Shown here: positions 6,089 through 13,760 of the stretch, piece by piece | How the letters are laid out: every line of letters starts with the position of its first letter | How positions within the stretch are numbered: the stretch's first letter is position 1 | DNA from: an uncultured bacterium | Lineage (GTDB): Bacteria > Patescibacteriota > Minisyncoccia > Phycocordibacterales > PALSA-1337 | Length of the DNA: 14,285 nucleotides | Direction: 5' to 3' | Assembly: GCA_903826185.1 (NCBI GenBank) | Contig: CAIKDL010000086.1 | Span: 1-14,285 of the forward strand | The notes under the pieces: model-generated | Told to the model about the DNA's origin: nothing | Database searches by the model: none | What the model saw: the letters and a program-made list of their open reading frames with translations, nothing else | Program-made: the position numbers and the translations under genes

Positions 6089-8455
6089 CTATTTCATCTG
6101 TTTTATGGCCTGTTCCACGGAGTCGGTATATTCAGGATGATCCTTCTCTATATCCTTCAAAGTCTGAATCGCATCAGATTTCAGGCCGGCTGTGTACTGA
6201 GTCTGAGCGAGCATAGCTTTGGCTTGGAGATTGGTGCTGTCATTGGCAACCATATTCTTGTATATGCTAATAGCTTTGTCGTATTGCTTGAGCGAAGTGA
6301 AGACTCTGGCCATGGTGTCTGACTGGAATATGGCTGGATTGCCCTTGAACATATCCCTAGCTTGAGCTTCTTTACCGCCGAAGACCAAAGCTGAAGCATA
6401 AGCGAGCTGTGCTTGCGGATAGGTCTGATCTGAATCATAAGTCGCCTTTAGTAATTCTATAGCCTTATCTGGTTTGCCTGTATTTAGATATCCAGCAGCC
6501 AAATCGAAGTTTATCGACTGTTTACCAGGAGACAACATGTGAGCGGTTTCAAGTATTGGTATAGCCTTGGCGAATTGATTTACGGCCGTCAAGAAAGAAC
6601 CTCCGAGAGTGTATATGCGGGCATCTTTAGGGGTGGCGGCGATTTGATCGGTGATGGCTTGGTCAGCAGTAGCGAAGAAAGATTGTTTGAGAGGCCCAGG
6701 AACTTGCTGACTAGAAATCACCGTAGAAGCACAGGCCAGTATCTGTTCTCTGGTTTCTTGATTGGCAACATAAGTATCAATAGCAAGAGCCTTCTTAAAT
6801 AGATCTGGATCCGGAGTACCTCCCTGCTGACACTGTTCCATGGCAGCGATGAGACTAAGGTTAGCTTGTATGGGTCTGGTATTCCAGAAATACAGACCGG
6901 CGATCAAAAGCACTATCACAATAGGAGCAACGACGTATTCTATGGCGTCATTACTAACTGAGACGCTGCCACACAAGACCTTCGGCTCAGACTTTTCGTG
7001 ATCGGGGTTTTTCGTTCCGCCTTTGTTTTCAAGGGAACGCAACATCAGAGCCAAACCAAGAAGGGCAAAGAATGGTGCGTAGCTAGCCAAGTTGTCGAAG
7101 ACGAAAACATTGTTCACGGCGTAGCCAACGACAAGACCTGTGAGCACGCTCTTCACGGAAACTGGCACACTGGATTTCCAGACCAATACCAAGAACAAAA
7201 CGTAAAGCGAAAGATAGGCCAACAAGCCAACAAGACCAGAAGAAACTAGCCAATCCAGATAAACGCTGTGAGCTCGATCGAACCACTGCTCTTGGCTCCA
7301 CATGTGCGGATTGTAATTGGCATTGAAGATATAGTTGAAATTCTCTTGTCCCCAACCGAGAATAGGCCTCTGTTTGAAGCCTTTTATGGCCATCGGCCAA
7401 ATGTAGGCGCGGCCTTCATTCTGGAATTCAGAAAGAGATATCGATGTTAGGCGACTCAAGCTTTCGCTTTTAGCCACAAATTTCACCAACGGCTCAAATC
7501 TGACGACAGAGCTTATTGGATTAGTTTTAGCAACCTCGTTGGATCCATTCGACCAAGTAATGAAACCAATCAACAAAACAATGATAATCACGCCGCCAGA
7601 GATAAGACGCCAGTTTTCCGTAGAAAGCACATGCTTCGATGAATCGTGAGCAGAATCTTTGTGACCACCGAATATGGCGTACAACAAAAGAGCAAGCATG
7701 ATACCACCAACATAACCGATGATGGCACCACGAGTGGCCGTACTGAAAAGTATCGTGCCAAAGAAAATGGCGAGGATAGCATAGACCCATTCTCTGACAA
7801 TGAAAATCGTGCGGTGATGATGTGCCAACAAAGCTTTGCGCTCTATTTGAGTTGAGAGGAACATGTAAACAGCGATACCGGAATTGATAAGCATGTAGAC
7901 GGCCATATAAGCCGCATTACCCAAAAATGAATCAGGACGAGTAGAGCTTTGCTCTATGGCGATCTTGCCAGCCCACTGTAACACTCCACGGCCAGCAACA
8001 CAGAAAGCGACAAAGAGAGAGACATTTAACCAACGGAACCACAGACGTTTCCCTTCTTCGCCCTGACCAAAAGTGTAAGTAATGGCCATGAAGAACATCC
8101 ACAAGTGAAATACCACCAGCCATCCTTCCATACGCTCGAAGTTGGACGTGATGCTGCGTATAGGATTGGCACCGAGAAGATCCGCAACCAAAGCTACGCC
8201 AGCGAATACCGTCACGGCGATTGTGAGAGCATTGAGTCTCGGTCTGTATTTAGCATCCCAAAATGCCAAGATGAGCCATCCAGCAAAAGCTATTTCAACC
8301 AAAATTCTGAAGAAAAAAGCTTTTCCGGTGATGAATGGGAAAAAGAAATTGATCGAGTAAGGGAAGAAATCCGGACTGGCGACCACTACCGCGAAGAATG
8401 GCGCGAGGAATAAGGCTGTTATAGTGATCCAGCGAGTGACTTGCTTGATAGACAT
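6089..8455 (-). CDS. O-antigen ligase/polymerase-like (Wzy_C) membrane protein with C-terminal TPR region
   Basis: A 788-residue polytopic membrane protein. About 11-13 hydrophobic segments fill residues 8-475. The Wzy_C/WaaL core loop carries EGRAYIWPMAIKGF (347-360), ILGWGQENF (365-373) and RAHSVYLDWLVSSGLVG (394-410), where the RAH motif matches the catalytic 'R.HN' region of ligases. A further membrane segment (about 508-525) is followed by a roughly 250-residue soluble tail. Its part from about 630 has TPR-like helix pairs (for example LAAGYLNTGKPDKAIELL and YDKAISIYKNM) and probably faces outside. Such proteins move or polymerise undecaprenyl-linked glycans; acceptor and mode (ligase, polymerase or protein O-glycosylation) cannot be told from sequence. 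It is divergent from the flippase gene with a 95-bp gap and has its own downstream terminator. Confidence 0.85.
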   Translation of the reverse strand: MSIKQVTRWITITALFLAPFFAVVVASPDFFPYSINFFFPFITGKAFFFRILVEIAFAGWLILAFWDAKYRPRLNALTIAVTVFAGVALVADLLGANPIRSITSNFERMEGWLVVFHLWMFFMAITYTFGQGEEGKRLWFRWLNVSLFVAFCVAGRGVLQWAGKIAIEQSSTRPDSFLGNAAYMAVYMLINSGIAVYMFLSTQIERKALLAHHHRTIFIVREWVYAILAIFFGTILFSTATRGAIIGYVGGIMLALLLYAIFGGHKDSAHDSSKHVLSTENWRLISGGVIIIVLLIGFITWSNGSNEVAKTNPISSVVRFEPLVKFVAKSESLSRLTSISLSEFQNEGRAYIWPMAIKGFKQRPILGWGQENFNYIFNANYNPHMWSQEQWFDRAHSVYLDWLVSSGLVGLLAYLSLYVLFLVLVWKSSVPVSVKSVLTGLVVGYAVNNVFVFDNLASYAPFFALLGLALMLRSLENKGGTKNPDHEKSEPKVLCGSVSVSNDAIEYVVAPIVIVLLIAGLYFWNTRPIQANLSLIAAMEQCQQGGTPDPDLFKKALAIDTYVANQETREQILACASTVISSQQVPGPLKQSFFATADQAITDQIAATPKDARIYTLGGSFLTAVNQFAKAIPILETAHMLSPGKQSINFDLAAGYLNTGKPDKAIELLKATYDSDQTYPQAQLAYASALVFGGKEAQARDMFKGNPAIFQSDTMARVFTSLKQYDKAISIYKNMVANDSTNLQAKAMLAQTQYTAGLKSDAIQTLKDIEKDHPEYTDSVEQAIKQMK

Positions 8456-8515
8456 AAACTTAATTATTAATCTGTTTATAGTAATACGTGGAGAAAACTA
8501 TATCATTTTCAAGTA

Positions 8516-8543
8516 TAGACAGCAAACGAGCATTTGCTAGTAT
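8516..8543 (+). promoter_or_regulatory. Candidate promoter giving a leaderless flippase mRNA
   Basis: TAGACA (8516-8521; five of six match TTGACA) and TAGTAT (8538-8543) are spaced by 16 bp. Seven bases separate the -10 from the ATG at 8551, so transcription would start at or next to the A of the start codon. TAGTAT is repeated at 8545-8550. No Shine-Dalgarno precedes the gene, which fits a leaderless transcript. The oppositely directed ligase gene also has a TAATAA seven bases before its ATG but no clear -35. Confidence 0.45.
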
Positions 8544-8550
8544 GTAGTAT

Positions 8551-9813
8551 ATGGATTTTCTGATAAGGAAAACTCAGCAGATACTTATTTGGCTAGAAAA
8601 ACACATCAAGACGGATATGACGTATCTATCCAAGGGTCTTTCTGCCTCCGTAATAAGCCAAGTGGGATCGGCCCTTGGTACTTTCGCTTTGGCGTTAGTG
8701 GTCGCTCATTATCTACCAAAAGAGATATATGGAGAATATAAATACATCATATCCATCGGGGCCTTGCTTTCAACAATCTCGTTGACCGGAATCGGTACTG
8801 CTGTGGCCCAATCAGTAGCCAGAGGATACGACGGCGACCTTAAAAAAGGGTTCCAAATGAATCTGGTCTGGAGTGCCGGCTTCACTCTCTGTGCCTGGAT
8901 ATTGGCCGGTTATTATATAGTTCACAACAATACAACCCTCAGTCTAGGCATGGTAAGCATAGGAATCCTGACACCATTCATCAACAGTGCCGGTCTGTAT
9001 GGCTCGTACCTTACCGGCAAAAAAGAATTCGTGTTGCGCGCTTTCTGGAGCGATCTTGCTGGAAATTTGCTTCCTTCATTATTTATGCTCATTACCGTTC
9101 TGATCACGCACAACGTCATCGCCTTGGTATTGATTTTCTGTCTGGCAAATATAGGAGTAGATGCTTTGTTCTATATAATGACAGTAAAACGCATAAAGCC
9201 CAACGAAAAAACCAGTCCGGACATGCTCTCGTATGCCAAACACTTAAGCATTATGAATATCGTAAGCGGTATTTCAAATAACATAGACCAAGTGCTTCTG
9301 TACCATTTTGTCGGACCAGCGCAGGTGGCTATATACAACTTCGCAACCGCCATACCAGATCAGATCAAAGGGCCAGCCAAGATGTTGGATGACATGATAT
9401 TCGTTAAATTCGCCAATCGAGACATAAAATCCATAAAGTCTACCATGAACAATAAGTTTTTCTGGATATTCTTGGTCTCAGTAGTCATTGTCGCCTTATA
9501 CATACTTTGCGCTCCATTTATATTCAGATTTTTATTTCCACAATACGTGAGTGCCGTTATATACTCCCAGGTATTTTCCCTATCAATCCTAATAAATGCG
9601 TTGCTTCCCGCTCAATCTTTCTTGAGCGCACACAAAAAAATACGTGAGCAATACGTAGTAAATATACTTTACGCCATATTCCAAATCATAACCATATACC
9701 TGGGAATAATTTACTTCGGATTGTGGGGGGTTATCGTGGCCAGAGTGTTGAGTAGATATTTCTACGGATTCGCAACATATACGTACTATAGACGATTAGC
9801 CAATACGCTCTAG
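8551..9813 (+). CDS. Wzx-like polysaccharide flippase (MATE/MVF superfamily)
   Basis: A 420-residue, almost entirely hydrophobic protein with about 12 membrane segments, typical in length for lipid-linked oligosaccharide flippases. The N-terminal block LSKGLSASVISQVGSALG (27-44), AHYLPKEIYGEYKYIIS and the mid-protein NIVSGISNNIDQVLLYHFVG follow the Polysacc_synt (RfbX/Wzx) pattern, in which two repeats each begin with a long amphipathic lead-in and 'G...D...l....g....g.Y'. It would move undecaprenyl-diphosphate-linked glycans built by the neighbouring glycosyltransferase across the inner membrane for the adjacent ligase/polymerase-like protein. It is the only plus-strand gene of the glycan locus and probably has its own leaderless promoter. 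Its last 18 bases overlap the 3' end of the FkbM gene from the opposite strand. Substrate is unknown. Confidence 0.88.
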   Translation: MDFLIRKTQQILIWLEKHIKTDMTYLSKGLSASVISQVGSALGTFALALVVAHYLPKEIYGEYKYIISIGALLSTISLTGIGTAVAQSVARGYDGDLKKGFQMNLVWSAGFTLCAWILAGYYIVHNNTTLSLGMVSIGILTPFINSAGLYGSYLTGKKEFVLRAFWSDLAGNLLPSLFMLITVLITHNVIALVLIFCLANIGVDALFYIMTVKRIKPNEKTSPDMLSYAKHLSIMNIVSGISNNIDQVLLYHFVGPAQVAIYNFATAIPDQIKGPAKMLDDMIFVKFANRDIKSIKSTMNNKFFWIFLVSVVIVALYILCAPFIFRFLFPQYVSAVIYSQVFSLSILINALLPAQSFLSAHKKIREQYVVNILYAIFQIITIYLGIIYFGLWGVIVARVLSRYFYGFATYTYYRRLANTL

Positions 9814-10596
9814 TAAGAGCAGCTTTCTATTTTTTCTCTCATTCATCTCTCGTGTCACCTTGAAAGTCGGTAGAGTTTTCAAGAAATCAGATATAGGCTT
9901 TCCAGTAAGATCGGGATGTATCTCCCCTATAAGGTAACCAATAGACTCGAGGCAAGCGCATTTGGTGAAGATGTCATATTCAGCTCCTTCTATATTAAAC
10001 TTGATAATGCCGATATCGGTTATATTATATTCCCTTACCACGGAATCAAGCGTCACCGACGGTATGGTAATCGTTTCAGATCTTTCCGATGGTGCATAGA
10101 GCGATGAAGAGAGATTGCTATCATTATTCTTATAAAAGATCACTTCATCACTATCACTAGAGCTTACGATAGATTTTATGAGGACTATGCGCTCCTTAAA
10201 TGGTTGAAGATTCAGTTTAAAATGTTGAATATTTTCCGGTATTGGTTCAAAACAATACACTTTACTGTTTGGATATTTGATGCAGAAATACAGAGCCGTG
10301 GCTCCTATGTGGGCACCGAGATCAAATATGACCTTCGGATCAATAGGTTTGGATATATTCCAAACTTCCAAAATAAAAACGCTGCGCAATATATCTAGGT
10401 CCATCTGATTGAATATATAGAAGACAAAAGGATGCCCTTTGAATTGTAGCGACAATGCCACAGGCTTGCTAAATGAATGACCTAAGCTCAATCTTCGTCT
10501 TGCGAAAAATATGCACGAGACTACGATTAGAACAACCTTCCCTGGAAAGTTTCTAGCCAATGAAAGCAGATCTCGTAGTCTTGTTATCGAGTTCAT
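9796..10596 (-). CDS. FkbM-family SAM-dependent methyltransferase
   Basis: A 266-residue class I methyltransferase of the FkbM family, which commonly O-methylates sugars in surface glycans or secondary metabolites. Visible motifs: SAM-binding IFDLGAHIGATALYF (90-104), the acidic ribose-binding FEP (116-118) and the family motif IIKFNIEGAEYDIF (197-210). The C-terminal EIHPDL (225-230) is also typical. Residues 20-32 (KVVLIVVSCIFFA) form a short hydrophobic segment followed by three Arg, which suggests membrane association and is not part of the catalytic fold. The start codon lies 3 bp after the glycosyltransferase stop, with an all-A spacer and no Shine-Dalgarno, so it is the last gene of the minus-strand glycan operon. 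It ends in an 18-bp convergent overlap with the flippase gene, with no terminator visible. Confidence 0.9.
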   Translation of the reverse strand: MNSITRLRDLLSLARNFPGKVVLIVVSCIFFARRRLSLGHSFSKPVALSLQFKGHPFVFYIFNQMDLDILRSVFILEVWNISKPIDPKVIFDLGAHIGATALYFCIKYPNSKVYCFEPIPENIQHFKLNLQPFKERIVLIKSIVSSSDSDEVIFYKNNDSNLSSSLYAPSERSETITIPSVTLDSVVREYNITDIGIIKFNIEGAEYDIFTKCACLESIGYLIGEIHPDLTGKPISDFLKTLPTFKVTREMNERKNRKLLLLERIG

Positions 10597-10599
10597 TTT

Positions 10600-11814
10600 T
10601 TATTTTATGATCAATAAATCAGTCAACAGTGTATATATTGTTTTCGCTCTCGCGTCCCAAGTATAGAGAGTCGATGACTTGCGAGCCCCGCCTATTATGC
10701 GCAATTTAAGACCTTGGTCGCCATCCAAACGGACAATGGCATTAGCCCAAGAATTCGGTTTATCATAATCCACTAGTAAAGCATTTTCCCCATCTTTCAG
10801 AACCTCTGCTATAGGAATAGTATTCGCGGCGACGATCGGACGGTTGGCCGCCAAATATTCGAAAGTTTTAGTCGGCGAATTACCAGGCTGTGCGCCAGAT
10901 TTCGGTATTATTAGAATATCAGCTGCAGCCACATATTTAGCAGCTATAGCGCGCGGTTGCCAATATATCATCAAGATCCTAGAAGAAACTCCGATTCTTT
11001 CGGCCAACTCATCCAGCTCATCACGACCTTGGCTTTTCTTGCCGACTCCAACAAAAATATATTTGTCATTCAATAGCGGTATAGCATTGATGACATCTTC
11101 GACGCCATAGCTATGACCAGTCCCAGTCTTTTCCATGTTGCCGGTGTAACATAAGATCGTCTTATCTATCGGCAACCCGAGCTCGGCTCGCAATTTCTCT
11201 TTGCTGTCCGATATGGCAGTAAACCCTTCCATCTCAGCAGCAGCACAATAAGACAAGACCACATTAGGATTTATGTTCTTATAATATTCCACCAAAGCCC
11301 CAGCGATAGCCACAACACCTTTCGAATGACGAACGATCCATTCGGTCACGTACTGGCCGAGCTTATTGGTCAAAATGAAATGGGCCTCGAAATATATCGG
11401 TTTATGAAGGATATGATAAGCGAAAAATGCCGACGGAAATAGCAGATGATCACGCATGTATACGACATCTATGTTCTTGCGATTCCTCCACAAAAAAGAA
11501 ATGATCGCTTTATTATCAAGCACTAGTGCGACATAAAATGCCAATCGCGACTGACTATTGGAAAAAATGCGCGACCAAGATCGGAGAGTGCGGATATTGA
11601 AAGGGGTTGTTATGTTGTGCGCCTTCTCATATTTAATTCTGTCTCCAGGCCTTTTCAAACTACTATCGGTGCTAACCAAACAAAAATCTAAACCAGGGAT
11701 TTTTCCAAGAGCTTCCGCGGTCTTGGAGATCGTATGTGCGTGTGCACGATTCGAAAAGAAATTCATCCTGGTCAAGTAATACATCGATATTCTTTTTTGT
11801 TGGTTCTCCGGCAT
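10600..11814 (-). CDS. GT4-type (GT-B fold) glycosyltransferase
   Basis: A 404-residue glycosyltransferase that probably adds one sugar from a nucleotide donor to the growing lipid-linked glycan on the cytoplasmic face. The N-terminal acceptor half contains NFFSNRAHAHTISKTAEALG (18-37), the Gly/Ala/His pattern common in group 1 enzymes. The C-terminal donor half has LCYTGNMEKTGTGHSYG, IFVGVGKKS and SPTKTFEYLAANRPIVAA, where the conserved Glu of the E-x7-E region binds the donor. The tail GENALLVDYDKP is also characteristic. Donor and acceptor sugars are not predictable. The ATG at 11814 lies 9 bp after the kinase stop and 3 bp before the FkbM gene on the other side, so translation is likely coupled within the operon. 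A second Met at residue 11 is an alternative start. No Shine-Dalgarno is visible. Confidence 0.9.
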   Translation of the reverse strand: MPENQQKRISMYYLTRMNFFSNRAHAHTISKTAEALGKIPGLDFCLVSTDSSLKRPGDRIKYEKAHNITTPFNIRTLRSWSRIFSNSQSRLAFYVALVLDNKAIISFLWRNRKNIDVVYMRDHLLFPSAFFAYHILHKPIYFEAHFILTNKLGQYVTEWIVRHSKGVVAIAGALVEYYKNINPNVVLSYCAAAEMEGFTAISDSKEKLRAELGLPIDKTILCYTGNMEKTGTGHSYGVEDVINAIPLLNDKYIFVGVGKKSQGRDELDELAERIGVSSRILMIYWQPRAIAAKYVAAADILIIPKSGAQPGNSPTKTFEYLAANRPIVAANTIPIAEVLKDGENALLVDYDKPNSWANAIVRLDGDQGLKLRIIGGARKSSTLYTWDARAKTIYTLLTDLLIIK

Positions 11815-11823
11815 GATTTTGTT

Positions 11824-12711
11824 CTATTGTCGAAGCAAGCGCGCCACAGCCTCGGCTCGGCCGTCATTGTAATTCTTCACAAGTAGATCGAAGATGCGAT
11901 CGAGAGCCACTAGAACCGGAAAATCTTTATCTATCTCCGGCATATGAGCAACAATTTTCGATCTCGCCTCCATAGCTTCTCGATAAGAACTGATCTTGAG
12001 GGCGCGGACCATATAATGTATGAAGTCTATCCCCCATACCGGACGCGAACTAGAATATTCCCAATCAATAAGAACTAGCTGACAGCGCAAATTATCTTTC
12101 ACGTCTTTCACCGATCTCATCAAGATATTCCTGAACGTAAGATCACCATGAGAAAATGAACACGACAGCGATGAGGATTTGTTTTCGATAAGCACTTTGT
12201 TCAATTCCACAAAAAGCTGGTCACCAGAGAAATCATAAACACTCAGAGCTTTGATGATATCCGCCACCTGTGCCCTTTTGTAAGGAACCAACGATCTCTG
12301 GAAATCAATGACTTCACCCACAAGCGATAGAGCCTGACCCTTACTCACAACTTCACCAGCAACGACCTCTTCTCCATAAGCTGTATGCTCGCCGACTTTT
12401 GAGATGAAAAGCGCCTTGGGTATGTAAAAAGCCTTTTGTTCCAATAAACTGGCCTTCTTGCATGAATCGTATTCGTCATTTATGCGTGAGTTATCTGACT
12501 TATCTCTACGGATCTTGACCAGACATTTGAGAGATGCACGCGAGCTGTTGGCCTGATTTCCGCCGCCACGGCTGGCCGAACCATTGTCAGTTACCAAGAA
12601 AAGCACCTTTTGTTTGGCATTTCCATCGCCGTGGTAAAACTTGGAAACAGAAAGATTATCCTCTTCACAATTCAAGTTTTTGGCACAGATTTTTTTTATT
12701 TCGTCGATCAT
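11824..12711 (-). CDS. APH/choline-kinase-like phosphotransferase
   Basis: A 295-residue small-molecule kinase of the protein-kinase-like fold. The catalytic loop is FSHGDLTFRNILM (186-198; H188, D190, N195) and the Mg-binding motif is LIDWEYSS (214-221; D216), both standard for aminoglycoside phosphotransferase/choline kinase enzymes. An N-lobe strand with K66 in CLVKIRRD fits the ATP-anchoring Lys. A Gly/Ser-rich stretch (about 43-58) sits between the presumed P-loop hairpin and that Lys and looks like a low-complexity insertion. Despite the fold, the context is a surface-glycan operon, so it more likely phosphorylates a sugar, a lipid carrier or a glycan end than an antibiotic. It lies 42 bp after the methyltransferase gene and 9 bp before the glycosyltransferase. 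Substrate is not recognisable. Confidence 0.85.
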   Translation of the reverse strand: MIDEIKKICAKNLNCEEDNLSVSKFYHGDGNAKQKVLFLVTDNGSASRGGGNQANSSRASLKCLVKIRRDKSDNSRINDEYDSCKKASLLEQKAFYIPKALFISKVGEHTAYGEEVVAGEVVSKGQALSLVGEVIDFQRSLVPYKRAQVADIIKALSVYDFSGDQLFVELNKVLIENKSSSLSCSFSHGDLTFRNILMRSVKDVKDNLRCQLVLIDWEYSSSRPVWGIDFIHYMVRALKISSYREAMEARSKIVAHMPEIDKDFPVLVALDRIFDLLVKNYNDGRAEAVARLLRQ

Positions 12712-12753
12712 TTTGATTGTTATTTAAGTCCGCGAAGTTTGTTTTTGTGCGGT

Positions 12754-13731
12754 TTATTTTCTAGCGAATATGGCATAACTATAAAAGCCGTGTTTGAACA
12801 TTCTAAGCAAAAGATCGCTTCTGGATATCAAGCCGGCGACTTTACCCTTGAAACCGCTTGTACCGACAAGCCCACCAATAAAAAAGCGTAGTGCAGTCAA
12901 ATCTTCAAGAGGCACAAGGTATTTCGGCAAATTGTATCCCGGATGAGCTATATAGATAGACACTTTCGAAAGATCGAATCCCGCATCCTTCAAAAGCTTT
13001 CTATAGCCAAAAGCTGAATAAGTATAAGTCCTGTAAGTTTTGCCACGAAAGATCGAAGTGACCCACGAGGCCAAGAACCTCGGCATGAAAGTGGTGTACT
13101 TAAGCCTGTTATGATCACGTGCGCTTGTCAGATAATTGAGCGCGAAACGATTCTCGATACCTATATACAAAATCCCCTTATCGGTCAAAAGCGTGCGAAG
13201 CTTCTTAAGTGCGTCGATTTGATCCTGTCTTGGATCTTTGTTTATACGTGCTTCCGGAACCCACTCGAGCACGCCGTTCATTATGATGTTATCGAATCCG
13301 CCGCCAGCGCTTCCGCCGCCAGCACCATTACCAACCTTATCCTCGAATGACATTATGGAATCGTGGCCAAAGCGGACATTGCTCACCTTTTCCAATTTTG
13401 ATCGGAGCGAACAAAACTCCACACGCTTGGCCGACTGATCGAAGCCGACCGCCTCTTTCACATACGGGGCAAAATTAAATGAATGCACACCAAGTCCGCA
13501 ACCAATATCCAAACACCTGGCATTTTTGTCTAAGTTCATATAATACATAAAATCCGACCTCGGTTTACCAAAAATGAAATCGCTGCGTCCCAAATCATCG
13601 TCTATATACCTCTTAGCCGCGACGAGATCACCTTTGCGCATAAAGGCTAAAACCGCATCTAGATCGGTTTCGGAGAATTCACCCCAATATATATCCTTGG
13701 TTTTCGAAGCTATGTTTGCCATATTCGCCAT
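12754..13731 (-). CDS. Class I SAM-dependent methyltransferase of the glycan operon
   Basis: A 325-residue protein with a Rossmann methyltransferase core. Motif I is CLDIGCGLGVHSF (73-85), the acidic loop after strand 2 is VGFDQS (95-100), the strand 4 region is FDNIIMNGVLEWV (146-158), and strand 5 is ILYIGIENRFALNYL (187-201). The 'IENRF..NYL' segment recalls methyltransferases found in O-antigen and cell-surface loci, some of them fused to glycosyltransferases. A glycine-rich insert GNGAGGGSAGGG (134-145) encoded by a 15-bp tandem duplication lies before strand 4. The roughly 110-residue C-terminal extension is not recognised. ATG codons at 13731 and 13722 are both possible starts; neither has a Shine-Dalgarno. 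The gene is 29 bp downstream of the deacetylase and directly upstream of the kinase. A sugar or phosphate-group methyltransferase is likely, but the substrate is unknown. Confidence 0.88.
   Translation of the reverse strand: MANMANIASKTKDIYWGEFSETDLDAVLAFMRKGDLVAAKRYIDDDLGRSDFIFGKPRSDFMYYMNLDKNARCLDIGCGLGVHSFNFAPYVKEAVGFDQSAKRVEFCSLRSKLEKVSNVRFGHDSIMSFEDKVGNGAGGGSAGGGFDNIIMNGVLEWVPEARINKDPRQDQIDALKKLRTLLTDKGILYIGIENRFALNYLTSARDHNRLKYTTFMPRFLASWVTSIFRGKTYRTYTYSAFGYRKLLKDAGFDLSKVSIYIAHPGYNLPKYLVPLEDLTALRFFIGGLVGTSGFKGKVAGLISRSDLLLRMFKHGFYSYAIFARK
13297..13323. repeat. 15-bp tandem duplication encoding a glycine-rich insert
   Basis: TCCGCCGCCAGC occurs at 13297-13308 and 13312-13323 with a period of 15 bp, in frame with the methyltransferase. 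It encodes the glycine-rich stretch between its motif I region and strand 4. In-frame copy-number change here would lengthen or shorten a surface loop without breaking the gene. Confidence 0.6.
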
Positions 13732-13760
13732 GTCCGCTAAGTATTACACAAATACAGGTC

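Noticed and set aside
5866..6140. Small plus-strand open frames in the 5861-6088 gap
   Set aside because: They cross the terminator and palindromes, lack motifs and have no promoter; the gap is better explained as regulatory DNA.
11824..12711. Reading the APH-like kinase as an antibiotic-resistance gene
   Set aside because: Only the general fold motifs are shared with aminoglycoside phosphotransferases; the operon context points to glycan or carrier phosphorylation.
12720..12760. CCGC...GCGG hairpin followed by TTTATTTT on the plus strand
   Set aside because: No plus-strand gene ends there, the loop is long and the stem is 4 bp; probably chance in an intergenic gap of the operon.
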